Positions 35,832-49,599 of a stretch of DNA of 64,000 bases are shown piece after piece. Where the stretch lies: assembly GCF_021869535.1 (NCBI RefSeq), contig NW_026262734.1, forward strand, positions 90,277,285-90,341,284. Direction: 5' to 3'. The notes under the pieces were generated by a model that worked only from the letters and a program-made list of their open reading frames with translations, searched no databases and was not told the origin of the DNA. This DNA is from Mytilus californianus (lineage: Eukaryota > Mollusca > Bivalvia > Mytilida > Mytilidae). Each line of letters opens with the position of its first letter. Position 1 is the stretch's first letter. Made by a program: the position numbers and the translations under genes.

Positions 35832-38800
35832 TGCAATTGAGCATGAATGTTTATCATAAAACTTTGTATTATAGTGTCTCTGTTTGAAGAGTCCTAAGTG
35901 GCAAGCTGCGTACTGAGTTCATAAGTTATAACATGAAACCGAAGTCGCAAAAGAAAATTCATTATGAATTGTTAAAACCTATCAGAACGTCCGAAGAACC
36001 ACGTGTTATGTCTCAAGATTTCAACCACAAAAAACGTATGACTGAATTGTTATTTTTTCCAATCAATAAAATAGACCATTTGTATCTGACGTTTTTTTTC
36101 ATTGGTATAAACATTTAATGGCAATAATAGAGGTGACGTGAACATGCCTTCCTACGGTCAGTATTCCAGGCAGATATGTCTGTTTCCATATTATTAAACT
36201 GCTTCCATACGTTCAAGTCAAGTCTTAATGTTATTGAAAAATGTATTACCAGATAAAGAACTGATATATGCATAACAAATTCCAGAACTTTATTTTTTAT
36301 TAATACAAAACATGGTATGGGACATTCTTTAACAAATCAAAATTATATTACAGCCTAGGTATATGTTTTCTTTCAGACACAATTTCCGGTGAAAGATTTC
36401 ATGACTTTGATGCAAACATTTACAGAATTAAAATATTTTACATTTTGCAAAAACATTTGAAAAATTTGCCATGATATAATCAGTTTGTGTTTCACTTTTA
36501 AATGTTTTAGTTTGAATGCACCTTGGTATCTTTCGCCTCTCTTATAAGCTTATCACCCAGAGCTTTAATTCGAGAAACATGTTGAACATGTAAAGTATTT
36601 GACATATGTCAAATGATAATAATGAATTCAATAAACTTTGTAATATTCAACTTTGTGTAGGTTTAACCACATTCTGATTTTAACCAATGTGAATGAAGCA
36701 ATACGAGGGAAATTTAACTATTTTTTTCACAATCTTATGGCATAATTGCATTCGTCGTAAGATTTTATTTTCAACACATCTTTACTGTCCGTTAAGTGAA
36801 GATCAAGGTACAAAATCCGTTAAAAAACATATCTATTTTAACCCGTTTAGATTTTGAGATACATCAAAGATACCAAGTTTGTGATTCAGTAGAAAAGGTG
36901 CGATTTTCAGCAATCGAGTGTTAATCGAAACAGTTTGAAGTCATACTCAAATACAAAAATGTAAAAATATACAATATGTCGCCAGTTTTCTAGTTAAATC
37001 TTCTATTCCGTTATCATTTCAGTTTAAAATTAAGATATTTGTAAGATAGTTAAATCATCGACGAGCATACCTCATTTAACGTGTCGAAGAACCTGTTCTT
37101 TCTCCTTTTCGAGTTCATGCGATTCCCATAGTTTGTTATGTTACCTCGATATGTCTTTTATGTTTTTTTTGTCTTTCCCTCCATTTTATGTAATTATGTT
37201 TGGTTTATTTCGATTTTTAATGGTTTTAATTACTTAAAAGTCTTTTTAATTAGCAATCAACTGTGCTTTGAATTAATTTTATAACCGAGAACATTTATTT
37301 TTGTAAAGCAGTGCTATTATATATAAGAAAATTAAATGTGTGAATTCAAAATTCCAAGACTTCTTTAGATATTCTGACAAGGGTAATGTTAAGCATAAAC
37401 AAAAGTTACGCTAATCAATATAATGCATTTTTCAGGATTAACCTTTATCGGGAAGTCTCCAAGGAGTAATTTTCATGGCCAAAAATATATAAGAAAGTAA
37501 ACGTGAGGATCTATTGAAACAATAAACATATAAACATGTGTCCGAATGACTTATACTATTGCACACATGTAGATATAACGTGAGGGTACCCAAATTGCAT
37601 CTATTTTCACCTAAGTTTTTCACCTACATTTTTTCAAGATCCATTCTGTGTTTATTTTGTAGATGTATTCTTTAGTATATATATTTGTTTAGGGGCCAGC
37701 TGAAGGACGCCTCCGGGTGCGGGAATTTCTCGCTGCATTGAAGACCTGTTGGTGACCTTCTGCTGTTGTCTGTTCTATGGTCGGGTTGTTGTCTCTTTGA
37801 CACATTCCCCATTTCCATTCTCAATTTGATTTAGTTTACATTTAATTTTGAATCCCTACTGAATCATTGAAAAAGGGTTTGAAATTACCTCCAAACGACC
37901 TAAGATTCTGAAACGAGGAGTACCTCAATTGCACCTTTACTTAAATTAACACCCGTAAAGATCGCATAATTGATGTTTTGATTTATTTCTCAACATTTTC
38001 CAAACATTAGTCCATGCTTACTATTCATTATGTAAGAAATAGATGTCTCGAAAATATTTCAATTGTGTAATTTTTTGGGGGGGATACTTCATATGTTGAT
38101 ATAAAATGTCACCGTTTTGAGCATATTTAGATATATTTAACTATGTTGAAAGATGTACATAATGGCAAGAGATAAAAATTCAAATTATTTTGGTTTCTAA
38201 GAATACTAGTAAGATTTCTACTGCTTATTTAGCAAAATGGGTGCAATTTGGTTACTCTGACCATGGTATGTCTTGACAAGTCACGTTTATCACTGTATGT
38301 ATACTAATATCAAAATGTTTATTGTTTTCTGTTTGGTTTTAAATTAATAGTTAAGATCCATTTTGTTACATCTGGTGATCCGTTTATTTGGCAATCGCCA
38401 ATGACAGTCAGCAGGGTTTAAGAACATCCGTTGTTCGACCTGCTAGTCAAATGCGTTTTGTTAAAATATATTTTTTCACTTTTTAGGAAAGGAAAATGTT
38501 GTTTGTGCTGTATTTAGACCCCTCTACTAAGAAATTTGTTTTGCATGCACACGTATAAAAATTGCGGTTTTTATCCAACGCAATCATAGGTTTGAACGTT
38601 GTTTTCAATTTAGACTTGCTAATATCAAAATGTATACGCTTAGGATGTAAAAACAAATTCTTTTAATTCAATATTTACAAGAATAGACATTTGATACAAC
38701 TTATCTACAATGTCTTCATTTGACACATTAAAAAAATGAAATAATGTTTAGAGAAATATAGATTAATTCGTTCAAGTTCTTAATACACATTTCAATTATT

Positions 38801-40825
38801 TACGCGTTCGTTCAATATTAACATATGTTACAGTAAATATAGCGAAACCCCTTCTTCGTCATGTTCGTAGAAGGTAACTTTGATTTTATGCTTAAGTACA
38901 GCCAAACATAGATGTTATAAACACTATTTGCAACATTTCTTTACCAAATGAATTACCAAGGACTTGATGCAGTAGAACATCTTTTTCGGGCGAGAAAAAA
39001 ACAATTAACTTATAAAATATAGATTCTAGAAAAGAGTCAACCGCAATGAACGCTAGGAAATTTGGCTTGTCTCTGGAAAATTAAGGGGGCTTGATAGGAA
39101 GAAAAATTTTGCATCACAACTGCCCCCTACAAAACCCTCTTAGAGTTGTTGAATTTTTTCTTAAATTTATGGAAAGAGCTACCCTCTCCCTTTACTATGC
39201 ATTACACTGTACGTTCTAATTTTAACTGAACGTTTCCGAGTATTTGTGTACATTCCGGACATTCACTAGTCTTTTGCATGGATTTTTCTACCTGGGGAGA
39301 ACTATTGATCCAGTGAACTATTGAGGTTTTCATCATAAAAGATGATTTGTTTTTAATACTATCGCATTCTAATGAATTAAATGAAGGCGATTTGGTAATC
39401 TTAACTAGTTAAGTGAATTAGCAACTTACAAAAATTCAAAGAATGCTATATACAGCAATTACCTTTCTTATTGATGAATTACAAGCGTAAGCGATTCGAA
39501 GTCGTCGTTAGTATCGTACGAATAACAGTTCAATCGGCCCTCACTGACGAAAGGTAGTTAAAGATCAAGGTCAAAAGCAGCTCATGTAACACTAGTAATG
39601 AAGGGAAAAGGTATTCGTTTCAATTAAACATACTTATTTCATTAGATCAATTGCTAATATATTCACTGGATCGCCAGTTTTCAAATAAAACCTAACGTTC
39701 CTTTCTTTATCTTACAAGATATTGGTGGAAAACACCAAATTGACATTCAAAACTCATCGGTAGAAGAGACACTGTCAACGCCATTGGTAATAGACTGCGT
39801 AAAAGACAAACTAGTTCACAAATCACTCGGAGCCTTTTATAACTTTCTCTACGATATGGGTTTTGCTCATTCTTGGAGACTGTTCAGTGATCTATAGTTG
39901 CTTTGTTCTACGTCATTTGATGTCTGGCGAATAGCTGTCTCTTTGACAATCATACCACATATTCTTATTTTTGTAAAGACTGAACAAATGAACCACTAGA
40001 AAAACTGGAGTTGATCTTAGGTGCTGAAGAATAATGAGGAAATCCTGCGTCCGTCACAAGGCATTTTCTTCTGCAACAGTTTAATGATTTAAACTTCCAC
40101 GAGCATTCGAGCCTTTAAATAAAATACGGCTTTACCTTTTTCTTTAATTTTCACTGTAAAGGTACTGTAATTCGGTTTTTATGCTTCTTTATTGTTATAT
40201 TGTTGTCTTTTGTTTTTTTTTTCTAGTTTTGTTTTATTTGATCTTTTTTTATATTTTTGTTTTGTATTTATTGCCGTTTGTTTTATATTTTTGTGATTAT
40301 GTTTTTCAGAGTGTGGGAGTTTTTATATCCTTAATTGTTTTGTGTTTGATAAAAAAAAATGAAAGGAGAAGTGAGATATACGCTACTAAGACATCAACCA
40401 AACTACGAGAAACCCAAAATACATCAATAAGCAATATTATGTCAACATCCTCAAAGTCTTTACAATGTGCGATGCTTTAAATTGTGCAGAGTCGATGAAA
40501 GTTGTACATAAATTAAACAGAAAAATCAAAGAACTGCTATGATTACCAATGTCTCTACATAAAAATGAACGTCGCATGATATGTCTGATATGTGTCCAAG
40601 ACATATCTAGCAGGGATAAACTAATTTATATTTTTGCTAGTCTATTTTTTATTTGCTTTTTTTATCTGTTGACTAATCTGTGGCTTTGGTATCAAACTTT
40701 GCACTAGATTAGTTTTCTTTATTATTGAGAATACGTGTAACATTGACATTAAATATATTAATGCACAATGCAATTGTTGGAATTGAAAATTTCTAGACCT
40801 CATTCAGACAAACGTAATTTTGAGC
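35832..40825. other. Upstream flank of FReD-B within the duplicated block
   Basis: Homologous in patches with 11686-15320 and ending with it near 40825. Holds the decayed exon-like block (36739-36818), a dispersed repeat (37680-37835), another tail-type repeat (39830-39970) and a shared GTGAGATATACGC...GACATCAACCAAACTAC segment (40370-40410). No gene supported. Confidence 0.6.
37680..37835 (+). repeat. Retroelement-tail repeat upstream of FReD-B
   Basis: GGGGCCAGCTGAAGGACGCC, TGCGGGAATTTCTCGCTGCA and GACACATTCCCCATTTCC. Same family as 10850-10990, less diverged here. Confidence 0.65.
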
Positions 40826-41029
40826 GTCTACAAAAGACAAAATAAAAATAATATATGACGGCATTATAGATATCAAATTGAGTCTCGATAAGTGACTTTC
40901 ATTATGATAGTGTTTGTAATATGTTTTTGTTGCTTATAATTCATTTTAAAAATAAAATTCGTTTACGTATCCAGTTCATTTTTTTTTTTAAATTTCATAT
41001 TTTCAATTTATCTACGATAATTTTATGTT

Positions 41030-41260
41030 TTAAAGAAAAAAGACATTTGATACAACTTATCTCAGTTCGACTTAGTATGAAAAAAAGAATACTGTTTTGA
41101 GAAACATAGATAAATTCATTCGATTTTATATCCAATTTTTCAATTATTTACGCATTCTGCTTACTTTGAAATACTTTTCGAAAACAAGTTACCAGTTTTT
41201 ATCAAAAGGTAATATTACATCGATAAGATGCTAAAGTACAAATGAAAGAGTGCGTCACAG
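41030..41260. repeat. Partial third copy of the duplicated upstream flank
   Basis: GACATTTGATACAACTTATC and CAATTATTTACGCATTC match 38690-38830 (and, less well, 14070-14230), followed by a GTTACC...TAAAAGGTAA segment as in copy A. It lies just right of copy B, as if a further repeat unit had started and been lost. Confidence 0.5.
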
Positions 41261-44200
41261 ATAGTTTTTCTTTTGCATTCAGTTTTATACAGACTGAAAT
41301 ACCAAGAGTTTCAAAATGAGATTTTTTTAGGACGAGCACATATTCACATTGAATAAAATAGATAGGTTCTGAAAAATGAAAATACGGAGATTTTGGTATG
41401 ATTGTCAAGGAGACGAGTTCAAATGACGGGGATGTAAGCATCATTGGTGACCGCACGGCCTGCGACAATAAACAACACCCATATCTGCATTGTACAGTAT
41501 GGTAAAACCAACGACCTGATTTATATCAACACAATAAACGAACAAAAAATATGGCAGACAGCAATCAACGACAACCTACGCAAAGTCAACCGATAGGAAT
41601 GAAAAGTCAGACTAAAGGACTGTCTCTGAAAGCAGATGGTATGTTGAAATACATTTTGCCTTGCAACAAGCCCATAGATATCAATTGAAGAATTGTTGCA
41701 CAAGTTCTATGAGAGAGAAAACCTGACATGCCTTCTAACATATTACTATAATTCACAACTGAACTTCAAAAAAATATGCACATGATTTTCTTTTTATATT
41801 AGAAGGTGTATACATGTTATACTCTTAATTCAAAATCGTAAATGTGGTTAATATCCGAATGGTTGTTTTTTCCAAAATAAATGATAAAGGTTTCCATTTT
41901 GTAAACTATAACCTGGAATGAAAAACAATAAATGTGGAATGACTAGGCCAGAAAAATCACAACAAATAACAACGATTCGTTCAACTCAATTAAAAGTTGA
42001 AATATTTTCCTATGTGATTGTTTTTTTATGTTTCTAGTAAGTTTTGACCGATAACAGAAAATTCCCAAGACTAATTGGCGGGATGTTCTTGTGTTTCCTC
42101 AACAAAATTGGAATGTGTATTGAAATTGCGCTTGTGTGTAAACAACGACTGGTTATGCATCCAACCATCCTATTTCTATTCTTCATGTCCAAGTTTACCA
42201 GGATAAACTAGTCAGAGTATTTTCAACCGGTTAAACCGGGCGTGTGTCATTTTGCTCATCTCTAGAGAAAACTTTATTCTCGGCAAATGATTCGTCAAAA
42301 TTTAATTATGACGTCAAATTTTTTTGGTTTCTTCTGAATTTTCTATTGTAACGTCATGAAAAAATGCGACTATGTCTGATTACGTCACATACAAAGAACA
42401 CAACTTTCTGCAAAACTTTGAAAGTGAAGGATAAGATTTGTTTTGATATCGTCTGAAAATCATCAGAGAAACAGATTCCACCACTATAACTCGTGTATTA
42501 AGATATTTCTCCACTCTCAACAGTTAAATTCTAATTATTCAAAAAGCTCGGCAAACCTCGCGTTTTAAGTATTATGGAGGAATCTATATTTCTCAGTCGA
42601 CAGAAAGAGAATGTATGGAGTCATCGGTGTTGCCTAGGAAAACAACGATGAACAGAATATTAATGATCTTTCAAACTCGATGATGTATCTCGGCTACATC
42701 TCATCTCAGGGTCTTTTAATGAATCGGGTTTATATCAATATATGATTTGTTTTCAATATGAGGAAGTCATAAATATGTAAAGGTTAATCAAAAGCTAAAC
42801 TCTTTATTGAAATAATGTTATTCTCCTATTTGTTGTTAATACAGAACCATGTTTTTCTGAATTGATCCTTCATTATTGACTTTTGTAGGCATGTTTCCAA
42901 ATGCCAATACATTGTCATTATTCTAAAAAAATGAATCAATTGGCGTTCTGTGGTTTCTGGATAGATGTTTTTGTGGATTGTAGTCTATTATTGTGTCTTC
43001 TTATGTCTGGTACGATTTTGTCTGTTCCTTTTCCAAATGGCATAGTTTGAGGTTAAGCATAGTTAAACTGAAACTTTAAACATTAAACTGAATATATGTC
43101 ACATAGGTTCTCATGCGCTGAACCATGTTTCCGTTTTGTTTAATCTAATCTTTAACCATGCAATCATAATAATTGGAATTAAATACAATAACACAAATGA
43201 AACTTTTTCGAATGTTGATTATTATTGATATAAGATAAACTGTTAAATAATAACTAAATATTTGTCCTATTTGTTCAATTTATGAAAATAACAATTGATA
43301 CAAGTTATCATATACATTAAACATATATTTCGGTAAATACATATAACAGCTTCACTATATGTTTGTATCATAAAAAAGAGCAATGCACAAATATGTAAGC
43401 TATCAAACACGAGGAAGCAAACGAGATTTACATACAACTATCAAATTTCGTTTTACACACGTTAGAGTTATCACTATAGCGATAACTTCATCAATTATTT
43501 TGTTTTATGAAGTTGAAAATTTGAATATAATTATTGTTTTGTTTTCTGTCTTCAAGTTTGACAAAGAACATGAAGGAGGTTCATTTGTTCAATAAATCAA
43601 GTCTGAAAATAGCGTTAGCGTCTTTTATTCAAAACAACTAAGGCTAGTTCTATACAACACAATTTCGATACATATAGGCATGTGCAATGAAATAAAAAAA
43701 AAGATCAAATTATTAATTTCGTGCGTTCGAAGATTTTTTCTGGATTTATCTTCATCACCAGGAACGCTAAAACTAAATCATTTAAGCCAAACATGTATTA
43801 GACAAAAAACCTAAGAGCTATATGACCAATAGGGACATACAAATAACTAAACTTATTTATTTATTTGTTGATTCAAGATGCTTATCCTCTAGAAATTGAC
43901 TAAACGTTTGCTATCAATAATGCTAGTACTAAAGCACTGCTAACTGTGTTTTTCTAGACTAAATACATCGTTAAGCCTTTGGATTTTTAATCCTGGTCAT
44001 TGTAAATCAAGAAAAGCACTTCGGGCGTACCACATTAGTTTTCCCTTTCAACAATCGGTCATTACCACTGATACTTGCCTGCCGAGAGTTTTATTCGCAT
44101 ATTAGTTATTACTCTAGTACTTATATTATTATTTAAACATGCAAGTATTAAATTCTCCGTTGATTAGTGAAAAGAAATATCAAGGTACTATGGATTTACT

Positions 44201-44700
44201 CTTTTTCAGGCCAAGTTGAACGTTGTAGATTTGGCCATTTGTTTAGTTCCCATTGTGTCATTTGTCTTTTTTAAGTCTTCATGCCTTTTTGAATCTTACG
44301 CTTTTGATTTTAATAAAAAAAAATGTTCACTGCATTATTAACTAAACTCTTCTGACACAATAAATCTATACAAGGCTTAAGTAAATGGTGAAAATTGTCC
44401 AGTAACCATAAAATATATCTGAAACATTCAAAAAAATTTAAATAACATTGAAAATATTAGTCACAATTCAGTTTTGAGATTATTTAATCAGCTTGTTTTA
44501 TTTTTATTTTAAAGGTGATATATATATGTAAGTGTTGATAAATATGGTGTTGAATTTATATTATGTTTATTGTGAAATTTTGGTTTCAATGCCATATTGA
44601 ATCAATTTAAATTTCAAAGTGTTCTTCAAATTTCTAGCCAGGGGAAATAGCTGTTAAAAACAGTTCCTAAATTGATGAAATAAAATAGATAGATACAAAA
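41261..44700. other. Repeat-rich spacer, no gene seen
   Basis: Contains R3 copy 2 (42290-42600) and R1 copy 2 (43720-43835). ORFs at 41202-41468, 41521-41703 and 43383-43595 are short and without recognisable motifs. Confidence 0.5.
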
Positions 44701-44708
44701 ATTAGGTC

Positions 44709-45045
44709 TAGGTTGGTTAAGACTTAGTCGAGTATGGTTCAGACTAGGTCGAGTATGGTTCAGACTAGGTCGAGTATGGTTCAGACTAGGTCGAGTATGG
44801 TTCAGACTAGGTCGAGTATGGTTCAGACTAGGTCGAGCATGGTTCAGACTAGGTCGAGCATGGTTCAGACGAAAATAAAATGGTTAAATACTGGTCGAGT
44901 AAAGGTCGAGTACAAGTTCAGACTGTTAAGTATGGTTCAGACTACAGTCGAGTATTATCAAGCAAATTTCAGACCAATTCAGACTGGTCGAGTAAAAATC
45001 AGTACAGTCGAGTACAAATATAGGCCATTTCAGACTTTTACTGGT
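44709..45045. repeat. 21-bp minisatellite (GAGTATGGTTCAGACTAGGTC), about 7 perfect units
   Basis: Seven near-identical 21-bp units at about 44730-44870, then a degenerating tail to about 45045. As the unit is a multiple of three, an ORF repeating MVQTRSS stays open for 105 codons; there is no other sign of coding. Confidence 0.95.
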
Positions 45046-45198
45046 TTGTAGTGATATCTAACTATTTTCGCTAAAACAATATAATAATAACAATTCATGG
45101 ATTTGTCCGTAGGACTGTATTGAACTACCATTAATAGGAACGCTATTTAACAAAACAAACAAAAAAATTGAAAATAAAGGATGTATGACAATTGGTTA

Positions 45199-45690
45199 GA
45201 GTTTTACGACCAAAATTGACTTAATAAAAAGAACAGCCGATTGCAACTTTGGTCATCTTTGCCTGGAGGGAGTAGGAATCTTGGTTTCTTCATTTGGTAT
45301 CCTAATGAACGCAAGAGTATATTCATTTTCTTGATATGAAATGCAATATATTGATTCGTTTTGTTGAAAATCGGTAAAATACTGTTGCCTCAGAAGCTCA
45401 CTTGACATAAAGCATGACAAGGGCTTTCTGTATTTGGCATGCTATAAATGCATTGCCTTTTAACTTTTATCGTATACATTATTGTTCATGTTGTTAGAAT
45501 TGACTAGTTCTAAAATTGTCAATGAAATAAAATGGTAGTAGGGCTTTACATGAATTGATTACAAAATTGATAAAGGCAGTAGTATGCACCAAATGAAGAA
45601 ACCAAGATCCCTACTTCCTCCAGGCAAAGATGACCAAAGTTGCAATCGGCTGTTTTTCTTATTAAATCAATTTTGGTCATAAAATTTTGA
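45199..45690. repeat. Long inverted repeat, arms of about 100 bases
   Basis: Arms 45199-45297 and about 45586-45688 are inverted copies (shared GCCGATTGCAACTTTGGTCA, TCTTTGCCTGGAGG, TCTTGGTTTCTTCATTTGGT) with few mismatches, separated by about 290 bases. It abuts R2 (45685-45912), which may belong to the same element. A MITE-like structure. Confidence 0.8.
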
Positions 45691-45912
45691 CAAAATATTT
45701 TCTTTGACCCTTTGACAAAAAATTTGAAAATTTCAAAAAATTTAAACCAAACACTCTATCGGAAAAAATCATTGGATATATAGTAGTTTGACAAACACTA
45801 ATTTTGATCATTGAGAAGCTTAATATTTCCTTAACAATAGAACATGATTAAAAAGTTCAGCTGATTTTTACAGAGTTATCTCCCTGTAGTGGTATGTACC
45901 ATCTTAAGTGTT
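45685..45912 (-). repeat. Dispersed repeat R2, inverted copy
   Basis: Reverse complement of 2836-3080, ending with ACAGAGTTATCTCCCTGTAG and GGTATGTACCATCTTAAG. Confidence 0.6.
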
Positions 45913-46330
45913 CTGAAAGGGTCATCAGTTTCGGCATTACTAGTGAAAATCATGTCTTTAATAATTGCAAGTAAACACACCTCACTGGAAAGAGGACGCA
46001 ACTGTGGCTACGACCAATGGAACATACCCATGGTCACTAATTAAACAAACATTCTAGAAACGGTACCGGACGACCAAACCAGTGGTATTAAATCGTTTGG
46101 AGGGATAACTACAATTATCATAACATTATAATTACATTTAACACATGAATGTTTCATTATAAGACGTTATTTTGATTGGCTAACAGCAATCTCGCGTCAT
46201 TCTGAAATTAACCTTCATTTCAAAATGAAATGTAACATTCATGATGACACGAGCTTCCACAATAAAATGCACAGGTAAATAAAAGAAAAACTGGATAGAA
46301 ATCGTGTTTTCATGATCCTAGCAAAAAATG

Positions 46331-46499
46331 TAATTATAAGTATTGAATGCTTCTTTAAGTAATTTTATAGGGTTGTAAAAGCGTTGACCGTGCGCACATA
46401 TTTAGAATGAAGCGTTTCGGCGCTTCATACAAAATGTTCTTCGATCAAAGCTTTTACACCCGAATAAATTTACAAAAAGAAGCATTCAATTCTGAATTG
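46331..46499. repeat. Foldback element, arms of about 80 bases
   Basis: Arms 46331-46414 and 46421-46499 around TTTCGG. Pairs include GAATGAAGCG/CGCTTCAT, GGGTTGTAAAAGC/GCTTTTACACCC and ATTGAATGCTTCTTT/AAGAAGCATTCAAT. Imperfect, hence old. Confidence 0.75.
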
Positions 46500-47744
46500 T
46501 CGTACAGTTAACTTGTCGACACGTTCAGATATGATGAAGACTAAATTCTGTCTTTAGTTTAAACAATATTTATTCAGATAAATCAACATTAAACCATATT
46601 ATACAAATGAAATAAATATGAAGGATTCAGAAACAAGCAATTTGCTTTTACAAATCTGTCTCCCTTTACAAAAATAATACACTTATTGAACAATACATAA
46701 ATATAATTACTGGCATGCTCTGTAATAAATATATTAACATGAAAATGAAAAAGGTGGAAAATACTTAAGAGAAGAAGAAAAAAAAGTAAACATGAATATT
46801 TGTAATGTATACAGTGTGAAATGCTTGGGTTCCTATTGAATGATGAAGCATTAACATCAAGGGTTAAAACGTTTACTTTTAACAATATATTTCTGCACCA
46901 AACTAAATAAAAGACTATTTTGCTCTGTCTTTTAGTCCAAGTTCGATCGGATCTTTTTGTTTAAAATAGACATTTAACTTTCTATTATTAAGTAATGATT
47001 ATATAATTTTTTAACCGTTACATGAAGTTAAAGGGTAATGTTAGATAACTTTCATTCTATTGAAAAGATCCTGACTATTTGAAGTCTGTCTCATGTGAAT
47101 AAAGATACAAGTAGTCAATAAGAGCACAGTTGGTCGTTGCTTGTCTGCTTAACATCATGTCGTCCAAAGGTAACAAATATGTTTTCAATTTAAAAATCAA
47201 GAATACTAAAAATATTAAAAACAGAGAACGATTATTTTTTGCCAGAGTATTTTTTCATAAATACTTATGTATTCGTTCCCCAAACAAGTTATTTGCATCA
47301 ACCTTTGATATTCATTTAAAATATTAGGTTGGAATAATTCGTTCATTCTGTCTTAAGGTTGTTTGATTTTCATGGGCAGATATGTCAAATGGTTTTATAC
47401 AATTGCTCAGGGAACATGACATATATCTTATGTTGCCAAACAGATCTTGTTTTCTCAGTATTCATATCTGATTCACACCGCTACTAGAGTAGACCATTTA
47501 ATAGTCATTTTGAAGCCCGGTTTTGATTGCTGATAAATTAAATGTTAATAAAATGTCAAAGGGTTTAGTGGAGCATTTGGCAGACCCTGCAGTATAACGT
47601 TGTTTGTAAGGACAATGATGTAATTTTCAGCATGTCCAGTAGTCTGACGAATTCAAGAGGTTAAAATTCAATGGATCACAGAAGAGACCAATGATCGTTT
47701 AGGATATTTATTTTGATAAGTGTCTTTTGGGATAATATTGGGTT

Positions 47745-47848
47745 ATTAATAATTCTAAATTTAGAAGGGTATTAATATTTTTAAATTTAGAAGGGTGTTA
47801 TTATTTTAAATTTAGACGGGTATTAAAATTTCTAAATTTAGAAGGGTA
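47745..47848. repeat. 26-bp minisatellite, left part
   Basis: About four units of AAATTTAGAAGGGTATTAATAT type. Interrupted by the element at 47849-52411; continues at 52412. Confidence 0.9.
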
Positions 47849-49599
47849 TTAAAGGGAAAGTCCGCGATTTTTTACTTATCATCTAAATATGTTCATCTTA
47901 ACATAAAAAACACATTCATAAAGTTTTAAATTTATATTCTTTCTAATAACGGAGAAAATCAAGTATTTGTAACTTTTTTGGTTGACCTACGTCACTGGGT
48001 TGTGACGTTTTAACCCGAATTGTTGAATCATGGGAAAAAATAAAATCTGTTAAAGTCTTCATTGCTTATCAAAATTTTACGTAATTAAAAGCGCACAGAT
48101 GACCGTTGGTCGTAGTTAATAACCACAATATAAGAATGAAAGAAAATGAATATGTGTGTACCGTTTTGTATTGATTGAATAAAACTTCCTATATGAAGTT
48201 ATCTAAATATAAATATTTTCGAATTAATTTCATAAATTATTGTTGAGATTTTTTCATAAAATATCTGTTGAACACTTTGACTGATATTAAACTGAAAATA
48301 TTTTACGTTTTATTTACCGTTATAAATTTGGTAACCATTTCAAGGCAAAATATTTGTGAACAGAGTGTGTATATTATTTTATAAAGTCATTGTTTATTTA
48401 TCGATTTGAGGAGAATTCGTTTGAACTTTACCTTGCAGCAATTTAGCCTCAGGCGTACACAGGTGTGAATTCAAGCGTACACAGGTGTGTATGTTTTCAT
48501 TTTGAATGGATTAACAGAAAGAGTGTAGCGTGTTTAATACACCAAGCTGAAATACCCGATGACAATAGAGAAACAATAATTAAAATGTATAAATTAATTG
48601 AAAATAAACATTCATTTTTTTTAATTCCGGAAGTGTATTTTGAAATGGAACAATTTTCGATTACGCTCTATGCAATTAGCATAAAATTAAAATATGAAGT
48701 TAAAAGAAAATTAATTTAACATTCCCAATTAATAATTGCACATCTGTTTAATGTACTTTACCGGAATTCTTTAACTTGTATTTAAATCTGGCGATGTTTA
48801 AATGCTAACAATCGTAAAACTATCGCAATTTAAAAGTTTTTATTGAAAAAATACAATAGTACAACATGCATGATTTTTTATCTTCTTTTTAAAATTTCAT
48901 TCCTACATAATAAATTCAACTAACAATCTCTTAGAATAATTGTTTGTGAAAAGAATGCCAATTATCATTTATTTCATTCATTATAAATCTAAGCTATTAA
49001 AATAATTGTTTATTCCGTCTGGAAATTTTTATTTTCTTTTTTTTTTCTTTTGATCTGTTTTTTGTATGAGGTGTTCTAATTGTCTTTAACGGTTTGAACA
49101 AATGAAAATTAAATATAATCATTTTTTATATTATAATACTCTACAGGGTAGCCGTCATTAATCCAAAATAGTAATTGTAGTAATTAATGGCATAGCTTAG
49201 TAATGCATTGCTGACAATGACGATTTTTGAACAGTTCGTCTCCTTGAAACAAGCTGTACTAGTATACTTTTCCTGAGGTATAAGCGCCGTTGAAGACGAG
49301 CTCCAGATGTTCTTTCTAAAGGACAAAGCAGACTAATAGCGTATCGTTCGTTTGTTTGTTGGGTCAGGGGAGGCCAACCACTTGCCCAGAAAAACAGAAT
49401 CACCATACAAGCATAGTTGTCAACACTATCGGAAAAGAGTTCCTATTGTCGGATGGGGTACACGAATGCTTCCAAGAATGAATAAGTGACATGTCTGACT
49501 CTGAACAGTCAGTAAACGAACTGAACAATGATCTACAGACATCGACCTCTTATTCTTGATATCATAAACTGCATACATGTACGTTTATGAGAGCGATTA

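Noticed and set aside
40181..40480. 99-codon hydrophobic ORF
   Set aside because: Comes from a T-rich tract followed by a dispersed repeat; the matching region of copy A is broken.
44734..45051. 105-codon ORF repeating MVQTRSS
   Set aside because: By-product of a 21-bp minisatellite; decays outside the array.
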